Source of the DNA: Reyranella sp.
GTDB lineage: Bacteria > Pseudomonadota > Alphaproteobacteria > Reyranellales > Reyranellaceae
Direction: 5' to 3'
Assembly (NCBI RefSeq): GCF_030651995.1
Contig: NZ_JAUSBN010000071.1
Coordinates: 1 to 64,000, forward strand
Length of the DNA stretch: 64,000 nucleotides
In this document: piece after piece, positions 44,399-54,057 of the stretch
Numbering within the stretch: the stretch's first letter is position 1
Layout: every line of letters starts with the position of its first letter
Program-made: the position numbers and the translations under genes
The notes under the pieces: generated by a model
The model's database searches: none
The model's input: the letters and a program-made list of their open reading frames with translations, nothing else
What the model was told of the DNA's origin: nothing

Positions 44399-45304
44399 AT
44401 GCGGATAGGCATTGATCTCGGTGGAACGAAGATCGAAGGCCTCGTCCTGGACGATGATGGCTCGGAACGCGCACGCCTGCGCGTCCCGACGCCGCGTGAA
44501 AGCTACGAGGCGACGGTTGCGGCCGTCGTTTCCGTGGTGCGTGACCTGGAGCGCGAGGTCGGCGCCCGTTGCCGGATCGGCATAGGGCATCCCGGCGCCA
44601 TCTCGCCCGCCACGGGTCTCGTAAAGAATGCCAATTCCACCAGGCTGAACGGCCACCCGCTCGACCTCGACCTGAAAAGCGCCCTCGGCCGGGACGAAGT
44701 GCGCCTCTCGAACGACGCGAACTGCTTTGCCGTTTCCGAAGCCGCGGATGGCGCCGGGGCCGGCAGTTCCGTCGTTTTCGGCGTCATCCTGGGCACGGGA
44801 GTCGGCGGCGGTATCGTTATCAATGGAAAACCACTCATTGGTGCCCATGCCATAGCAGGCGAGTGGGGCCACAACGCCCTGCCCCTGCCGCGCGACGACG
44901 AGCGGCCCGGCCCTGGCTGCTACTGCGGCAGGCATGGCTGCATCGAAGCCTGGCTGAGCGGCCCTGCCTTCCAGAAGCAGTTCGCGCTGGCGTCCGGCCG
45001 CGACCTGCGGGCGACCGGCATCGCCGAGGCCGCTGCGACAGGCGATGCCCTCGCGTTGGAAGGCCTCGAAATCTACTGTGATCGTCTGGCCCGGGCGCTC
45101 GCCAGCGTCGTGAACCTGCTCGATCCGGACGTCATCGTGCTGGGCGGCGGACTTTCCAAGATCCCGCAACTCTACGAGCGCGTTCCCGAACTCTGGAAGG
45201 ACTACGTCTTCTCCGAGCGAGATAGCATCGCGACGAGATTGGTACCGCCGCGGCATGGCGATTCCAGCGGCGTGCGCGGCGCCGCCTGGCTCTGGCCGCT
45301 CTGA
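44399..45304 (+). CDS. ROK-family sugar kinase (N-acetylglucosamine kinase/fructokinase-like)
   Basis: A 301-aa ATP-dependent sugar kinase. It has the phosphate motif IDLGGTKIEG (5-14), catalytic D106 in LSNDANCFA, the ROK signature GVILGTGVGGGIV, and the zinc site with H158 and the CxCGxxGC cluster (C174, C176, C181). These zinc ligands are characteristic of NagK/Mak-type ROK kinases. It starts 4 nt after the secreted hydrolase, hinting that a sugar amide or amino sugar released outside is phosphorylated inside. Confidence 0.9.
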   Translation: MRIGIDLGGTKIEGLVLDDDGSERARLRVPTPRESYEATVAAVVSVVRDLEREVGARCRIGIGHPGAISPATGLVKNANSTRLNGHPLDLDLKSALGRDEVRLSNDANCFAVSEAADGAGAGSSVVFGVILGTGVGGGIVINGKPLIGAHAIAGEWGHNALPLPRDDERPGPGCYCGRHGCIEAWLSGPAFQKQFALASGRDLRATGIAEAAATGDALALEGLEIYCDRLARALASVVNLLDPDVIVLGGGLSKIPQLYERVPELWKDYVFSERDSIATRLVPPRHGDSSGVRGAAWLWPL

Positions 45305-45495
45305 ATTCCAATTCGTCTCATCGGTCCAGCATTGCAGTCGTCCGCAGGCTATCGGGCATGAAGACTTTGCAAGCCTCAGGATATTGCCACACGAGTGCAA
45401 CCTTTAAGGCGAAAGTCTACTGATTTACTGCCGCCTTAGTGTTATGGGCCGAACATAGGCTCGTGCCTTTTGTTTTTCGTCGCGTGAGTATTTCA

Positions 45496-47769
45496 ATGTA
45501 CCTGTTTCGCTCCATTGGATTGGCCTTTGCTGCCCTGATCGCCAGTTGCACCATTGCTGGTGCTCAGACTCCAACGGCGCCTCCGCCGGGAATGACGCAG
45601 GAGCAGTTCAAGAGCCTGGTGGACGCGATCAGCGATTCCGTGACGGAGAAGCTGAAGGCAGAAGGCGTGACGAGCCCTCCGGCCGCACCGCCTGCCGCGG
45701 CGCCCCCTCCCGCCGCCAGCAAGCCCAAGTCGAGCAAGGGCCCGCCGCCCGGCCCCAAGGTCATCGTGACACCGATCAAGGATCGGCCAGACGAATTCGG
45801 CATCTTCCTCGAAAAAGCCAGCCACCTGCCGGCCGCCCTGCCCGTGCTCGGGGCGAAGATCGCGAGTATTCCCACCCTGCTCGATCGCAGCGCTCACGGC
45901 GGCCGAGGAGCATCCGTCTTCCTGCTCCTGCTGGGAGCTGTCGCGGTCGCCGCGCTCGCTGCGGAGGCCGTCCTTAGGCTGCTGACGCAAGGGCTTCGGA
46001 CCAGGTTGTCGAGCGATGCTGGTCCCGAATTCGGGCTGCGTTCGCTGGCGCATGTCTCGGGCCTGGCCCTTATCGACGGGCTCGGTGTCCTCGCCGTCTG
46101 GGTGATCTGCCATGGCGCCGTCGGTGCCTGGTTCACCGGTCCGACCGGCCAGGACAAGCTCGCGGCGGCGGTGCTGACGGGAATCTTCTCCTGGCGCCTG
46201 TATATGCTGGTGTTCCGCATCATCCTGCAGCCGAACCTGAAGGCGGCGCGGCTCTGTGACGTTCTGGACCAGGACGCACGGGGTATGTACCTGCGGATCG
46301 CGGCTGTCATGCTGCTGATCATCCTCGGCCGCATTCTCGGCCAGGTCCTGGTTGCGATCGGCACGCCGCACGAAGCGATGACTGCCTATCAGGTCGTCGG
46401 GGCCGCGGCTTATCTTTGCGCGTTCCTCTGGCTGGTCCTGCGATCCCGCGAGGCCGCGCGGCAATGGTTCGTCGGCCTCGGCGCGCTCGCACCGCTGATC
46501 GGCGCCATCGGGCGCAAGTGGGTGCCCCTCGCTACGGCGTTCTTCCTGGCGCTCGGCGCCACGCAGATCTATGGCGCCATCGCGGAACGGGCGCACGTTG
46601 CCGGCGCGATGCTGCTGACGCTCACCGTCGTGGTCGGCATCCTGATCTTCGAGACATTCATGCAGGCCGTCGTGCGGCGGCTCGATTCGCTCATCGCGAG
46701 CCACAAGGCGGGCAGAACGACGACCACCCTGCCCGACATCGTGGCGCGCTGCGTCCGCGTGGCCGTCATCATCGCCGCCGCAGTGGTGATCGCCCAGAGC
46801 TGGGTCGTCGAAGTGTTCGCCCTCGTGAGCGAAGACGAGTGGGCCCACATAACGACCTCCTCGCGCACCGCGGGCTTCACCCTTTTCTTCGCCTTCGTGT
46901 TGTGGGAACTGCTCAAGTTCGTGACCGACCCCTACATGGGTCTGAAGAACAAGAGCGCGGCCCAAGCCATCACCGACGGAGACGCGGCCGCCTCGCCCGC
47001 CTCGCGCATCAGCACGATGATGCCGCTGCTGCGCCGGAGCGCGGCCGTCCTGATCGCCCTGGTGGCGGTCATGATCGCGCTCGACGATTTCGGCGTGAAC
47101 ATCACGCCGCTGATCGCCGGCGCCTCTGTGTTCGGCATCGCCATCTCGTTCGGCAGCCAGACGCTGGTGAAGGACATCGTCTCGGGCATCTTCTACCTGA
47201 CCGACGATGCCTTCCGGGTCGGCGAGTACATCGACTGCGGCAAAGCCAAGGGCACGGTCGAAGGCTTCACCCTGCGCTCGCTCAAGCTGCGCCACCAGAA
47301 CGGTCAGGTCCACACCATCCCGTTCGGCCAGCTCGGCCAGATCACCAACTTCAGCCGCGACTGGATCACGGTGAAGTTCAACCTCCGCTTTGCCCGCGAC
47401 ACCGATATCGAGAAGCTGCGCAAGGCGGCGAAGAAGATCGGAACCGACATGATGGAGATGCCGGCGATCAAGTCGGAGGTCCTTGCGCCCTTCAAGATGC
47501 AGGGCGTGGCCGACATCACCGGCAGCGCCCTGCTGATTCGCTTCAAGTTCACGGCCAGGCCGGGCAATCCGGCCGCCATACAACGCGAAGCGATCAAGCG
47601 CATGTTCAATACCCTGCCGAGCCTGGGGATCGAGTTCGCCACGGACGGCGCTGCGGTGGTCCTCCACACGACGACCGCCACCGTCAACCCGGGCCAGGTC
47701 GTCCAGCCGGGTTCCGACGCCCCCGCCGACGCAATGGCCTCGGACACCCCGAAGGTTGCCGCAAGCTGA
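45496..47769 (+). CDS. Large mechanosensitive ion channel (MscS family)
   Basis: A 757-aa inner-membrane protein. It has a signal-type first helix (to about residue 24), then a Pro/Ala-rich periplasmic segment (about 55-95), about ten membrane helices, and the MscS pore and beta domain at about 530-640: GASVFGIAISFGSQTLVKD is the pore-lining helix and GQVHTIPFGQLGQITNFSRD belongs to the beta domain. A mixed alpha-beta cytoplasmic domain follows. It likely releases solutes during osmotic downshift. The ATG has no SD; GTG 45484 is an alternative start. Confidence 0.87.
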   Translation: MYLFRSIGLAFAALIASCTIAGAQTPTAPPPGMTQEQFKSLVDAISDSVTEKLKAEGVTSPPAAPPAAAPPPAASKPKSSKGPPPGPKVIVTPIKDRPDEFGIFLEKASHLPAALPVLGAKIASIPTLLDRSAHGGRGASVFLLLLGAVAVAALAAEAVLRLLTQGLRTRLSSDAGPEFGLRSLAHVSGLALIDGLGVLAVWVICHGAVGAWFTGPTGQDKLAAAVLTGIFSWRLYMLVFRIILQPNLKAARLCDVLDQDARGMYLRIAAVMLLIILGRILGQVLVAIGTPHEAMTAYQVVGAAAYLCAFLWLVLRSREAARQWFVGLGALAPLIGAIGRKWVPLATAFFLALGATQIYGAIAERAHVAGAMLLTLTVVVGILIFETFMQAVVRRLDSLIASHKAGRTTTTLPDIVARCVRVAVIIAAAVVIAQSWVVEVFALVSEDEWAHITTSSRTAGFTLFFAFVLWELLKFVTDPYMGLKNKSAAQAITDGDAAASPASRISTMMPLLRRSAAVLIALVAVMIALDDFGVNITPLIAGASVFGIAISFGSQTLVKDIVSGIFYLTDDAFRVGEYIDCGKAKGTVEGFTLRSLKLRHQNGQVHTIPFGQLGQITNFSRDWITVKFNLRFARDTDIEKLRKAAKKIGTDMMEMPAIKSEVLAPFKMQGVADITGSALLIRFKFTARPGNPAAIQREAIKRMFNTLPSLGIEFATDGAAVVLHTTTATVNPGQVVQPGSDAPADAMASDTPKVAAS

Positions 47770-47860
47770 GGCGGGCGCAGGGGCGATGTCCACGACGCGG
47801 CAGGGACTGAGGCGGAGGCCGACCCAGGTAGGCTACTTTCTTCCAGAGAAGGTGTCTCGA

Positions 47861-48766
47861 ATGATCACAGCAACAGAGCGCCGCGCACTGCCGGACCTCC
47901 GGCGTTGCGCTGCCATGGCGCTTGCCGGGGTCCTTTTCGGTCTGCTCCCGTCAGGCGGGGCGCAGGCCGACGATGCTGAAGTTGACGGGTGGCAGTTCAA
48001 TGCCACCGCCTATGGCTGGCTGACGAGCGTAAGCGGAAACGTAACGGCCAAGGGCCAGACCTTCGATATCAATGCCGGCTTCGTCGACGTCATCAACAAC
48101 AGCAGCTCCGTGGCGGCCTTCAACGGCTACCTGGAGGCCCGCAAGGGACCGGTCGGCGTCTATGGCGATCTCGTCTGGTCGAGTCTCGGCTTCTCCAAGT
48201 CCGCGGCGCGCTATCGCAATCCGCTGCCGCAGCTCACCGTCTCCGGCGTCGCCAACGCCCAGGCCAGCTATACGATGACCATCGTCGAGGTGGGCGGGCT
48301 CTACGAACTCAAGCGCTGGGCGCCCAGCGAGGGCTCCTTCACGGCCTTGGATGCCCTGCTGGGATTCCGATACTGGAACAACTCCGTCACCGCCAACGTC
48401 GGCGCGACGCTCACCGCCGATCTCTACAACATGGGCTTCGAGCGGTCGTTCGGACTGGCCACCGCCCGCTCCGGCACTCTCGACTGGATCGATCCGGTCG
48501 TCGGCCTGCGCTTGCGTCACCAGTTTGCACCGGGTCAGAACGCCTTCGTCCGTGGCGACGTCGGCGGGTTCGGCTTGGGCAGCGTCTTCGCCTGGCAGGC
48601 CATCGCGGCCTACACCTACTCGTGGCAGCGTCAGGGTTATGCCCTGGGCGCTACCTTGGGCTACCGCGCGCTCTCGACAAGCTATACGACCGGCTCGGGC
48701 CTGGAGACCAGGGGCACCGACCTGATCCTGCATGGCCCGCTGATCGGTTTCAGCGTCCGCTTCTAG
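47861..48766 (+). CDS. Outer-membrane beta-barrel protein, function unknown
   Basis: A 301-aa protein with a long signal (about residues 15-39, GLLPSGGAQADD), alternating-residue beta strands throughout (FNATAYGWLTSVSGNV, GYLEARKGPVGVYGDLVWSS, AYTYSWQRQGYALGATLGY) and a C-terminal Phe in GFSVRF, as BAM-inserted barrels have. The sequence gives no channel class. It starts 92 nt after the MscS gene; SD-like GAGAAGG. Confidence 0.75.
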   Translation: MITATERRALPDLRRCAAMALAGVLFGLLPSGGAQADDAEVDGWQFNATAYGWLTSVSGNVTAKGQTFDINAGFVDVINNSSSVAAFNGYLEARKGPVGVYGDLVWSSLGFSKSAARYRNPLPQLTVSGVANAQASYTMTIVEVGGLYELKRWAPSEGSFTALDALLGFRYWNNSVTANVGATLTADLYNMGFERSFGLATARSGTLDWIDPVVGLRLRHQFAPGQNAFVRGDVGGFGLGSVFAWQAIAAYTYSWQRQGYALGATLGYRALSTSYTTGSGLETRGTDLILHGPLIGFSVRF

Positions 48767-48779
48767 GGTCCCCGCCTGC

Positions 48780-49583
48780 CTACTTGCACACGGGCTTGGG
48801 GATCGGCTCAAGGCGGGTGATGCGGTATTCGATACCGCCCTCGCCCTGCTCGTGCGTGCCGTAGAGTTCGATGCCGTTGTCCAGCGTGACGCTGCTCATC
48901 TCGAAAGCCGGTTCGCCCGCGCCCTTCGCCTCGGTATCGAAGAACCCAGCCCGGTAGTAGATGCGGCTGCGGCCGTCGACCAGTTCCTCGGCTCCCTCCG
49001 GAATCTTCACGTCGGCCAGCCGCCTCGGCACCTTGCCGATGATGGCATTGACCTGCTGGGGCGGCTTCACCTTGTCGCCGAAGAAGAACCGCGCATCGAT
49101 GCCGTTGTCGCCCGCCTTGGCGGCGCGGATGGTCGCGCGCGCGATTGCGACCGGAAACATCGTGCCCTTCGGAAGCGCCACCGTCTGGTTCGGCGGATCG
49201 CTGAAACGTGCCTCCCCGGTGCCGTCGTCGGACATGGTCGCCTCGCCCTTCATCAGGCTGGTCTGCTTGCCGCCGGTGACGGACCGATGCTCGAAGGTCA
49301 GCTTCCGGCCATCCTTGCTCTCGGTCATCTGCGTCTGCTGCTCGCTCACCACCGCGGAACGCTGGCCGGCAGTCTCCAGGCGCAGGCGCTGGTTGATGAC
49401 GTAGCCGTCGCACGTGAGCTTCAACTCGTAGGCGTAGGTGCCGGGCGTGCCGCCGGTCGGCTTGCCATTTTCGATCGCGCCGACTTCGTAGACGGCACGA
49501 TGGGGCACCATCTCCTGCGCCGACGCCTGGGCGGCGAGGACGAGAGGGCCGGCAACGGGCACAAGCAGGCGGCGAATCAGCAT
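48780..49583 (-). CDS. EipB-family (DUF1849) periplasmic protein
   Basis: A 267-aa exported protein of the EipB family, known from Brucella as a beta-spiral periplasmic protein needed for envelope integrity. It has a signal peptide to about residue 23 (QASAQ), the family start PHRAVYEV, and two Cys, one in LTCDGYVINQRL and one at the C-terminus (KPVCK), which form the conserved disulfide in EipB. It is the second of two tandem paralogues; its start overlaps the end of the first by 7 nt. Confidence 0.82.
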   Translation of the reverse strand: MLIRRLLVPVAGPLVLAAQASAQEMVPHRAVYEVGAIENGKPTGGTPGTYAYELKLTCDGYVINQRLRLETAGQRSAVVSEQQTQMTESKDGRKLTFEHRSVTGGKQTSLMKGEATMSDDGTGEARFSDPPNQTVALPKGTMFPVAIARATIRAAKAGDNGIDARFFFGDKVKPPQQVNAIIGKVPRRLADVKIPEGAEELVDGRSRIYYRAGFFDTEAKGAGEPAFEMSSVTLDNGIELYGTHEQGEGGIEYRITRLEPIPKPVCK

Positions 49584-50491
49584 CGTGGCCTCGGCAGGGC
49601 TTGGAGTTGAACGAGACGGGAATCCACGGCGAAGTCACCGTAGTCCAACAGCATCGAACGGGCGATACCGTTGCCCAGCAAGTCGAGGGCCAATTCGTAC
49701 TCCGGAGGGGCCCCCTGGTCACCGGTGGCGAAGAAGGCGAACCGCACGCTCCATGCGGGTTGATTGCGCAGGAGCGCCACGTCTCCGCGCACCACAGGCG
49801 CTCCGGTCTGCCGCGGCGGCCGGCCGATCACGGCATTCACCTGGAAGGCCCCGTCGAGGCGGGCGCCATCGAACACCAGATAGGAGGCCGACTTGTCGCC
49901 GTCGCGGGCATGGCGAAGAACCAGGGTGAGGTGCGTCGTCGGAAACAGCGTTCCGGCCGGAAGCTCGAAACTGCGCGCCTCCGGAAGCGTGAAGCTTGCC
50001 CGGCCCTTCGCCCCCGGCGCCTCGAGATCGGCATGGCCGCGCAATTCCTCTTCGACTTCGTCGTCCTGAATGTTGCGGACACTGAACCGCAGGGAGAGGC
50101 CGTCCTTGGTCTCGTAGCTGGTGAAGCTCGAATCGGTCGTGAACTCGTCGCCATCGTTGCGCAGGAAGGTGAGCTTGATCCGCTGCTTGACCTCCCAGCC
50201 CTCACAGGCCTCGACGGTCTCCAGCACCATGCGGCCCCCGACCTCGACAATCCCGCTGTTGGGGCGCGACACAGCCAGCTTCATGTCGTAGGTCGCCCGA
50301 TGCGGCGCCAGCGGCTGGTCCTTCTGTTGCGCGTCGGCGTGGTTTATCCACAGACCCAGCAACAGGAGAACGCCGACGGTGGCGAGGACGACCGCTGTTT
50401 GGATGCGAGAACGGCGAATACTATACGTGGTCAACTGACGATGGCTTGAAGGGCCAGGCCTTGTAGCCGGGCTGGCAAGCGTAATATCCAT
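49577..50491 (-). CDS. EipB-family (DUF1849) periplasmic protein, paralogue
   Basis: A 304-aa protein of the same family as its neighbour. It has a transmembrane/signal segment (about 32-54, VVLATVGVLLLLGLWINHADA), the start APHRATYDMKLA, Cys in VEACEGWEVKQ and a terminal Cys (RPRC), so the disulfide pair is conserved. The N-terminus is longer and the first helix may stay as an anchor. Tandem EipB copies on one transcript suggest they work as a pair. Confidence 0.8.
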   Translation of the reverse strand: MDITLASPATRPGPSSHRQLTTYSIRRSRIQTAVVLATVGVLLLLGLWINHADAQQKDQPLAPHRATYDMKLAVSRPNSGIVEVGGRMVLETVEACEGWEVKQRIKLTFLRNDGDEFTTDSSFTSYETKDGLSLRFSVRNIQDDEVEEELRGHADLEAPGAKGRASFTLPEARSFELPAGTLFPTTHLTLVLRHARDGDKSASYLVFDGARLDGAFQVNAVIGRPPRQTGAPVVRGDVALLRNQPAWSVRFAFFATGDQGAPPEYELALDLLGNGIARSMLLDYGDFAVDSRLVQLQALPRPRC

Positions 50492-50549
50492 GCGCGCGGA
50501 ATACCAGAATGATCGCCTGCGTCAGGGCTGCACAGGGAGGAAATCGTCA

Positions 50550-51527
50550 ATGAACAAGGGCAAGCCCAGGGTCATCGCCACCCGTCACTTCCCGCCCGAC
50601 GTCGAGGCCCGTCTGGCGGCCAACTTCGACGCCCAGCTCAACCCGGACGACCGGCTCTATGACGGACCGGCACTGGCCGAGGCTTCGGCTGGTTTCGACG
50701 CCATAATGTGCGCCGCCGGCGACGCGCTGAATGCCGCGACGATCGCCACCCTGCCCGCCTCGGTGCGCATGATCGCCACCTTCTCGGTCGGCTACGAGCA
50801 TGTCGACGTGGCGGCTGCAGCCAGGCGCAACATCGTCGTGAGCAATACGCCCGACGTGCTGACCGACGCCACTGCCGACATCACCATGCTCTGCCTGCTG
50901 GGCGCGGCCCGCCGGGCGCACGAGGGCGCGACCATGCTGCGGACCCACAACTGGGTCGGCTGGACGCCCACGCAGCTCATGGGCACCCATGTCACAGGCA
51001 AGAGACTGGGCATTCTCGGCATGGGCCGCATCGGCCAGGCCACGGCCGACCGCGCCCGCGCCTTCCGCATGCAGATCCACTACTCCAACCGAAGCCGCCT
51101 CGCGCCGGATCTCGAGAAGGGTGCCGTTTTCCACGCCAATCCCGACGACATGCTGCCCCATTGCGACTTCCTGTCGATCAACGCGCCGATGACGCCAGCG
51201 ACGGCCAAGTGGGTGAACGCCGAACGCATCGCCAAGCTGCCCAAGGGCGCCATCGTGGTGAACACAGCCCGCGGCGGGGTGGTGGACGACGAGGCCCTGA
51301 TCGCGGCCCTCAAGAGCGGCCACCTCGCCTCTGCGGGCCTCGACGTGTTCGACGGCGAGCCGCGCATCCATCAGGGCTACTACGGTCTCGAGAACGCGTT
51401 CCTGCTGCCGCACATGGGCTCGGCCACGGTCGAGACCCGCAATGCGATGGGCTTCAAGGCGCTCGACAATCTCGAGGCCTTCCTGCTCAGGGGGCAGACG
51501 CCACCGGACCTCGTGAAGGCTTCTTAG
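50550..51527 (+). CDS. D-2-hydroxyacid dehydrogenase (glyoxylate/hydroxypyruvate reductase type)
   Basis: A 325-aa NAD(P)H-dependent dehydrogenase. The nucleotide motif GILGMGRIGQA (154-164) and catalytic R241 (NTARGG), E270 (DGEP) and H288 (LPHMGSATVETR) are all in place. The closest description is glyoxylate/hydroxypyruvate reductase B or glycerate dehydrogenase. SD GGGAGG. It ends inside the oppositely oriented lipoprotein gene (41-bp overlap). Confidence 0.9.
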   Translation: MNKGKPRVIATRHFPPDVEARLAANFDAQLNPDDRLYDGPALAEASAGFDAIMCAAGDALNAATIATLPASVRMIATFSVGYEHVDVAAAARRNIVVSNTPDVLTDATADITMLCLLGAARRAHEGATMLRTHNWVGWTPTQLMGTHVTGKRLGILGMGRIGQATADRARAFRMQIHYSNRSRLAPDLEKGAVFHANPDDMLPHCDFLSINAPMTPATAKWVNAERIAKLPKGAIVVNTARGGVVDDEALIAALKSGHLASAGLDVFDGEPRIHQGYYGLENAFLLPHMGSATVETRNAMGFKALDNLEAFLLRGQTPPDLVKAS

Positions 51528-52047
51528 CCGAACGCTGAACCGTCTTCGCCTTCTTGGACTTGGCCGGAGCCGACGAGACGGCCGGCGCGGGCGCGGACCT
51601 CTCCGGGACCGGCTCGACGGTCGCCGTCCTGGGGGCTTGCCGTGCGGCAGGCGCGGGCACCGGAGGCGCGGGCGTGTCGTAGGCCGCGGCATTCCAGCTC
51701 ACGGCCGGGCTGTCGGCCGTGGGCCGGAGCGGCGAGGAATAGGAAACGCCGCTCTCCGACACCGAGCGCTGGGGCTCGGTATAGTCGGTGTCATAGGGGT
51801 CCTCGCCGTCCGCACGTTGCGTGCACATCTGGCGGCCGCGGAAGACTCGCCAGATCGCGCAATCCTTCTTGGTCACCACGGAAGCGATATGGTCGGTCGA
51901 CGTCTTGTTGGAGGTCGCCAGCAGCCCTCCATCGGCGGCGTAGCTCGCCGCCGAAACGGCAACGGGCACACCGCAGGCACTTGTCAGGAGCGCCAGTCCC
52001 GCCACCAGCGGCAGCAGGAGCCAGGAAGAGAGCTGAAATGAGCTCAT
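51487..52047 (-). CDS. Small lipoprotein of unknown function, alphaproteobacterial type
   Basis: A 186-aa protein with a lipobox LTSAC (C25). The conserved part is about 30-80: SAASYAADGGLLATSNKTST, DHIASVVTKKDCAIWRVF and GRQMC. The rest is a Pro/Ala-rich low-complexity tail that ends in basic repeats. Several alphaproteobacterial genomes have a similar small lipoprotein. Start is ATG 52047; a longer frame exists. It overlaps the end of the dehydrogenase gene convergently. Confidence 0.7.
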   Translation of the reverse strand: MSSFQLSSWLLLPLVAGLALLTSACGVPVAVSAASYAADGGLLATSNKTSTDHIASVVTKKDCAIWRVFRGRQMCTQRADGEDPYDTDYTEPQRSVSESGVSYSSPLRPTADSPAVSWNAAAYDTPAPPVPAPAARQAPRTATVEPVPERSAPAPAVSSAPAKSKKAKTVQRSAKKPSRGPVASAP

Positions 52048-52079
52048 AATCTTCTTTATAAAAAGACTATAACCCATTG

Positions 52080-52108
52080 AGAGTACTGGACCTTGTAGGT
52101 CCAGTCAA
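52080..52108 (-). promoter_or_regulatory. Promoter with embedded palindrome for the lipoprotein gene
   Basis: Minus strand: TTGACT (52108-52103), 17-bp spacer, TACTCT (52085-52080). An exact 8-bp inverted repeat (ACTGGACC and GGTCCAGT around TTGTA, 52085-52105) fills the spacer. It may instead act as a transcript end for aspS, but no T-run follows. Confidence 0.4.
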
Positions 52109-52129
52109 TTTGCACTCTTCCTGTCTGAG

Positions 52130-53932
52130 TCAGTCCTTCTTGGGAGGCAGGCGCAGCCCGATGTGGAGTTCGCGAAGCTTCTCCACCGGCACCTCGGCGG
52201 GTGCATCCATCATCAGGTCGACCGCGGACTGGTTCATCGGGAAGGTGATGATCTCGCGGATGTTCGGCTCGTCGGCGAGAAGCATGACGATGCGGTCGAC
52301 GCCCGGGGCCGCACCACCGTGCGGCGGCGCGCCGAACTTGAAGGCATTCAGCATGCCGCCGAAGCGTGCCTCGACCTCTTCCTTGCTGTAGCCCGCAATC
52401 CCGAACGCCTTGTACATGATCTCCGGCTTGTGGTTCCGGATCGCGCCGGAGCACAGCTCGATGCCGTTGCAGACGATGTCGTACTGCCACGCCTTGATGG
52501 TGAGCGGGTCCTGCGTCTCCAGCGCCTCGAGGCCGCCCTGGGGCATCGAGAACGGATTGTGGCTGAAGTCGATCTTCTTCAGCTTGTCGTCGTACTCGAA
52601 CATCGGGAAGTCGACGACCCAGCACAGGGCGAACTCGTCCTCGGCGATCACGCCCAGCTCCTGGCCGATCTTGGTCCGCGCCTGGCCCGCGAACTTCCAC
52701 GCGGTCTCGGCCGCGTCGGCCACGAAGAACAGTGAATCGCCGTCCTCGGCGCCGGTCACCGCCTTCAGCCTGGCCAGCCGCTCGTCGGCCACGAACTTGG
52801 CGATCGGCCCCTTCCCCGCGCCGTTCTCCAGCGTGATGTATCCCAGGCCCGGCTTGCCCTCGCCCTGGGCCCAGCTGTTCAACTTGTCGAAGAAGCTGCG
52901 CGGCTGGCTGGCCGCCTTGGGCGCCCGGATGGCGCGCACCACGCCGCCCTTGGCGACGATGCCGGCGAACACCTTGAAGTCGGAGCCGGCGAAGACCTCG
53001 CCTACCTCGAAGATGCGCAGCGGGTTGCGCAGGTCTGGCTTGTCGGTACCGAAGCTGAGCAGCGCCTCGGCGAAGGGAATCCGCGGAAACGGGAAGGCCG
53101 AAACCTTGCGCGGCGTATCGCGGTTGAACGAGGCGAATTCCTGGAACACGCCGCCCAGAACCGGCTCGATCGCCTCGAACACGTCGTCCTGGGTGACGAA
53201 GCTCATCTCGAAATCGAGCTGGTAGAACTCGCCGGGCGAACGGTCGGCGCGGGCATCCTCGTCGCGGAAGCAGGGCGCGATCTGGAAATAGCGGTCGAAA
53301 CCCGACACCATCAGGAGCTGCTTGAACATCTGCGGCGCCTGCGGCAGCGCGTAGAACTTGCCGGGATGCAGGCGGCTCGGCACGAGGTAGGAGCGCGCGC
53401 CCTCGGGGCTGTCGGCGGTCAGGATCGGCGTCTGGAACTCCGTGAAGCCCTGGTCGATCATGCGCCGGCGCAGGCTGGCGATCACCTGGCTGCGCAGCAT
53501 GATGTTCTTGTGCAGCTTGTCCTTGCGCAGGTCGAGGAACCGGTACTTGAGCCGCAGCTCCTCCGGCGTGGTGTCGTTTTCCTGGTAGACCGGGATCGGC
53601 AGCGGATCAGCCATCGACTGGACGACCATCTCGGCGGCATCGAGCTCGACAGCGCCGGTCGCCAGCCTGGGGTTGACCGTCGAGGCCTCGCGGGCCACGA
53701 CCTTGCCCGAAACGGTGATCACGCTCTCGGTCCGCACGGCCTCGGCGGTCTTGAAGACCGGGCTCGAGACGTCCACCACCACCTGGGTCACCCCATAGTG
53801 GTCGCGCAGGTCGATGAACAGCAGGTTGCCGTGGTCGCGCTTGCGCTGCACCCAGCCTGAAAGACGGGCCTGCTGGCCGACATGTTCGGGCCGCAGCTGG
53901 CCGCACGTATGGGTTCGGTAGACTGAAGACAT
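52130..53932 (-). CDS. aspS: Aspartyl-tRNA synthetase, non-discriminating type
   Basis: A 600-aa class II synthetase. It has an N-terminal OB-fold anticodon-binding domain (1-105), catalytic motifs ([19 protein letters not shown] is motif 2), a bacterial GAD insertion and motif 3 [17 protein letters not shown]. At the positions that separate tRNA specificities, RKRDHGNLL has His34 (Leu in E. coli) and the loop REASTVN has Ser84 (Lys in E. coli). His at the first site is the mark of the enzyme that also charges tRNA(Asn), needing GatCAB to amidate the product; those genes are in this window. No SD is obvious. Confidence 0.95.
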   Translation of the reverse strand: MSSVYRTHTCGQLRPEHVGQQARLSGWVQRKRDHGNLLFIDLRDHYGVTQVVVDVSSPVFKTAEAVRTESVITVSGKVVAREASTVNPRLATGAVELDAAEMVVQSMADPLPIPVYQENDTTPEELRLKYRFLDLRKDKLHKNIMLRSQVIASLRRRMIDQGFTEFQTPILTADSPEGARSYLVPSRLHPGKFYALPQAPQMFKQLLMVSGFDRYFQIAPCFRDEDARADRSPGEFYQLDFEMSFVTQDDVFEAIEPVLGGVFQEFASFNRDTPRKVSAFPFPRIPFAEALLSFGTDKPDLRNPLRIFEVGEVFAGSDFKVFAGIVAKGGVVRAIRAPKAASQPRSFFDKLNSWAQGEGKPGLGYITLENGAGKGPIAKFVADERLARLKAVTGAEDGDSLFFVADAAETAWKFAGQARTKIGQELGVIAEDEFALCWVVDFPMFEYDDKLKKIDFSHNPFSMPQGGLEALETQDPLTIKAWQYDIVCNGIELCSGAIRNHKPEIMYKAFGIAGYSKEEVEARFGGMLNAFKFGAPPHGGAAPGVDRIVMLLADEPNIREIITFPMNQSAVDLMMDAPAEVPVEKLRELHIGLRLPPKKD

Positions 53933-54057
53933 TACGTATTTTCCGGGTTTGGAGGCCCGGCAAAAGGCACCGAAAGCCGAGGCAAGTCAAGGGAATGGCC
54001 GCTTTCCGTTCACGGCAACTTTGCCGGAGCCGCTGCGGGGTCTATAGATCGTCCCCA

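Noticed and set aside
45493-47793. 766-codon minus-strand frame over the MscS-type channel
   Set aside because: Antisense shadow; the plus-strand reading has signal peptide, membrane helices and the MscS motif.
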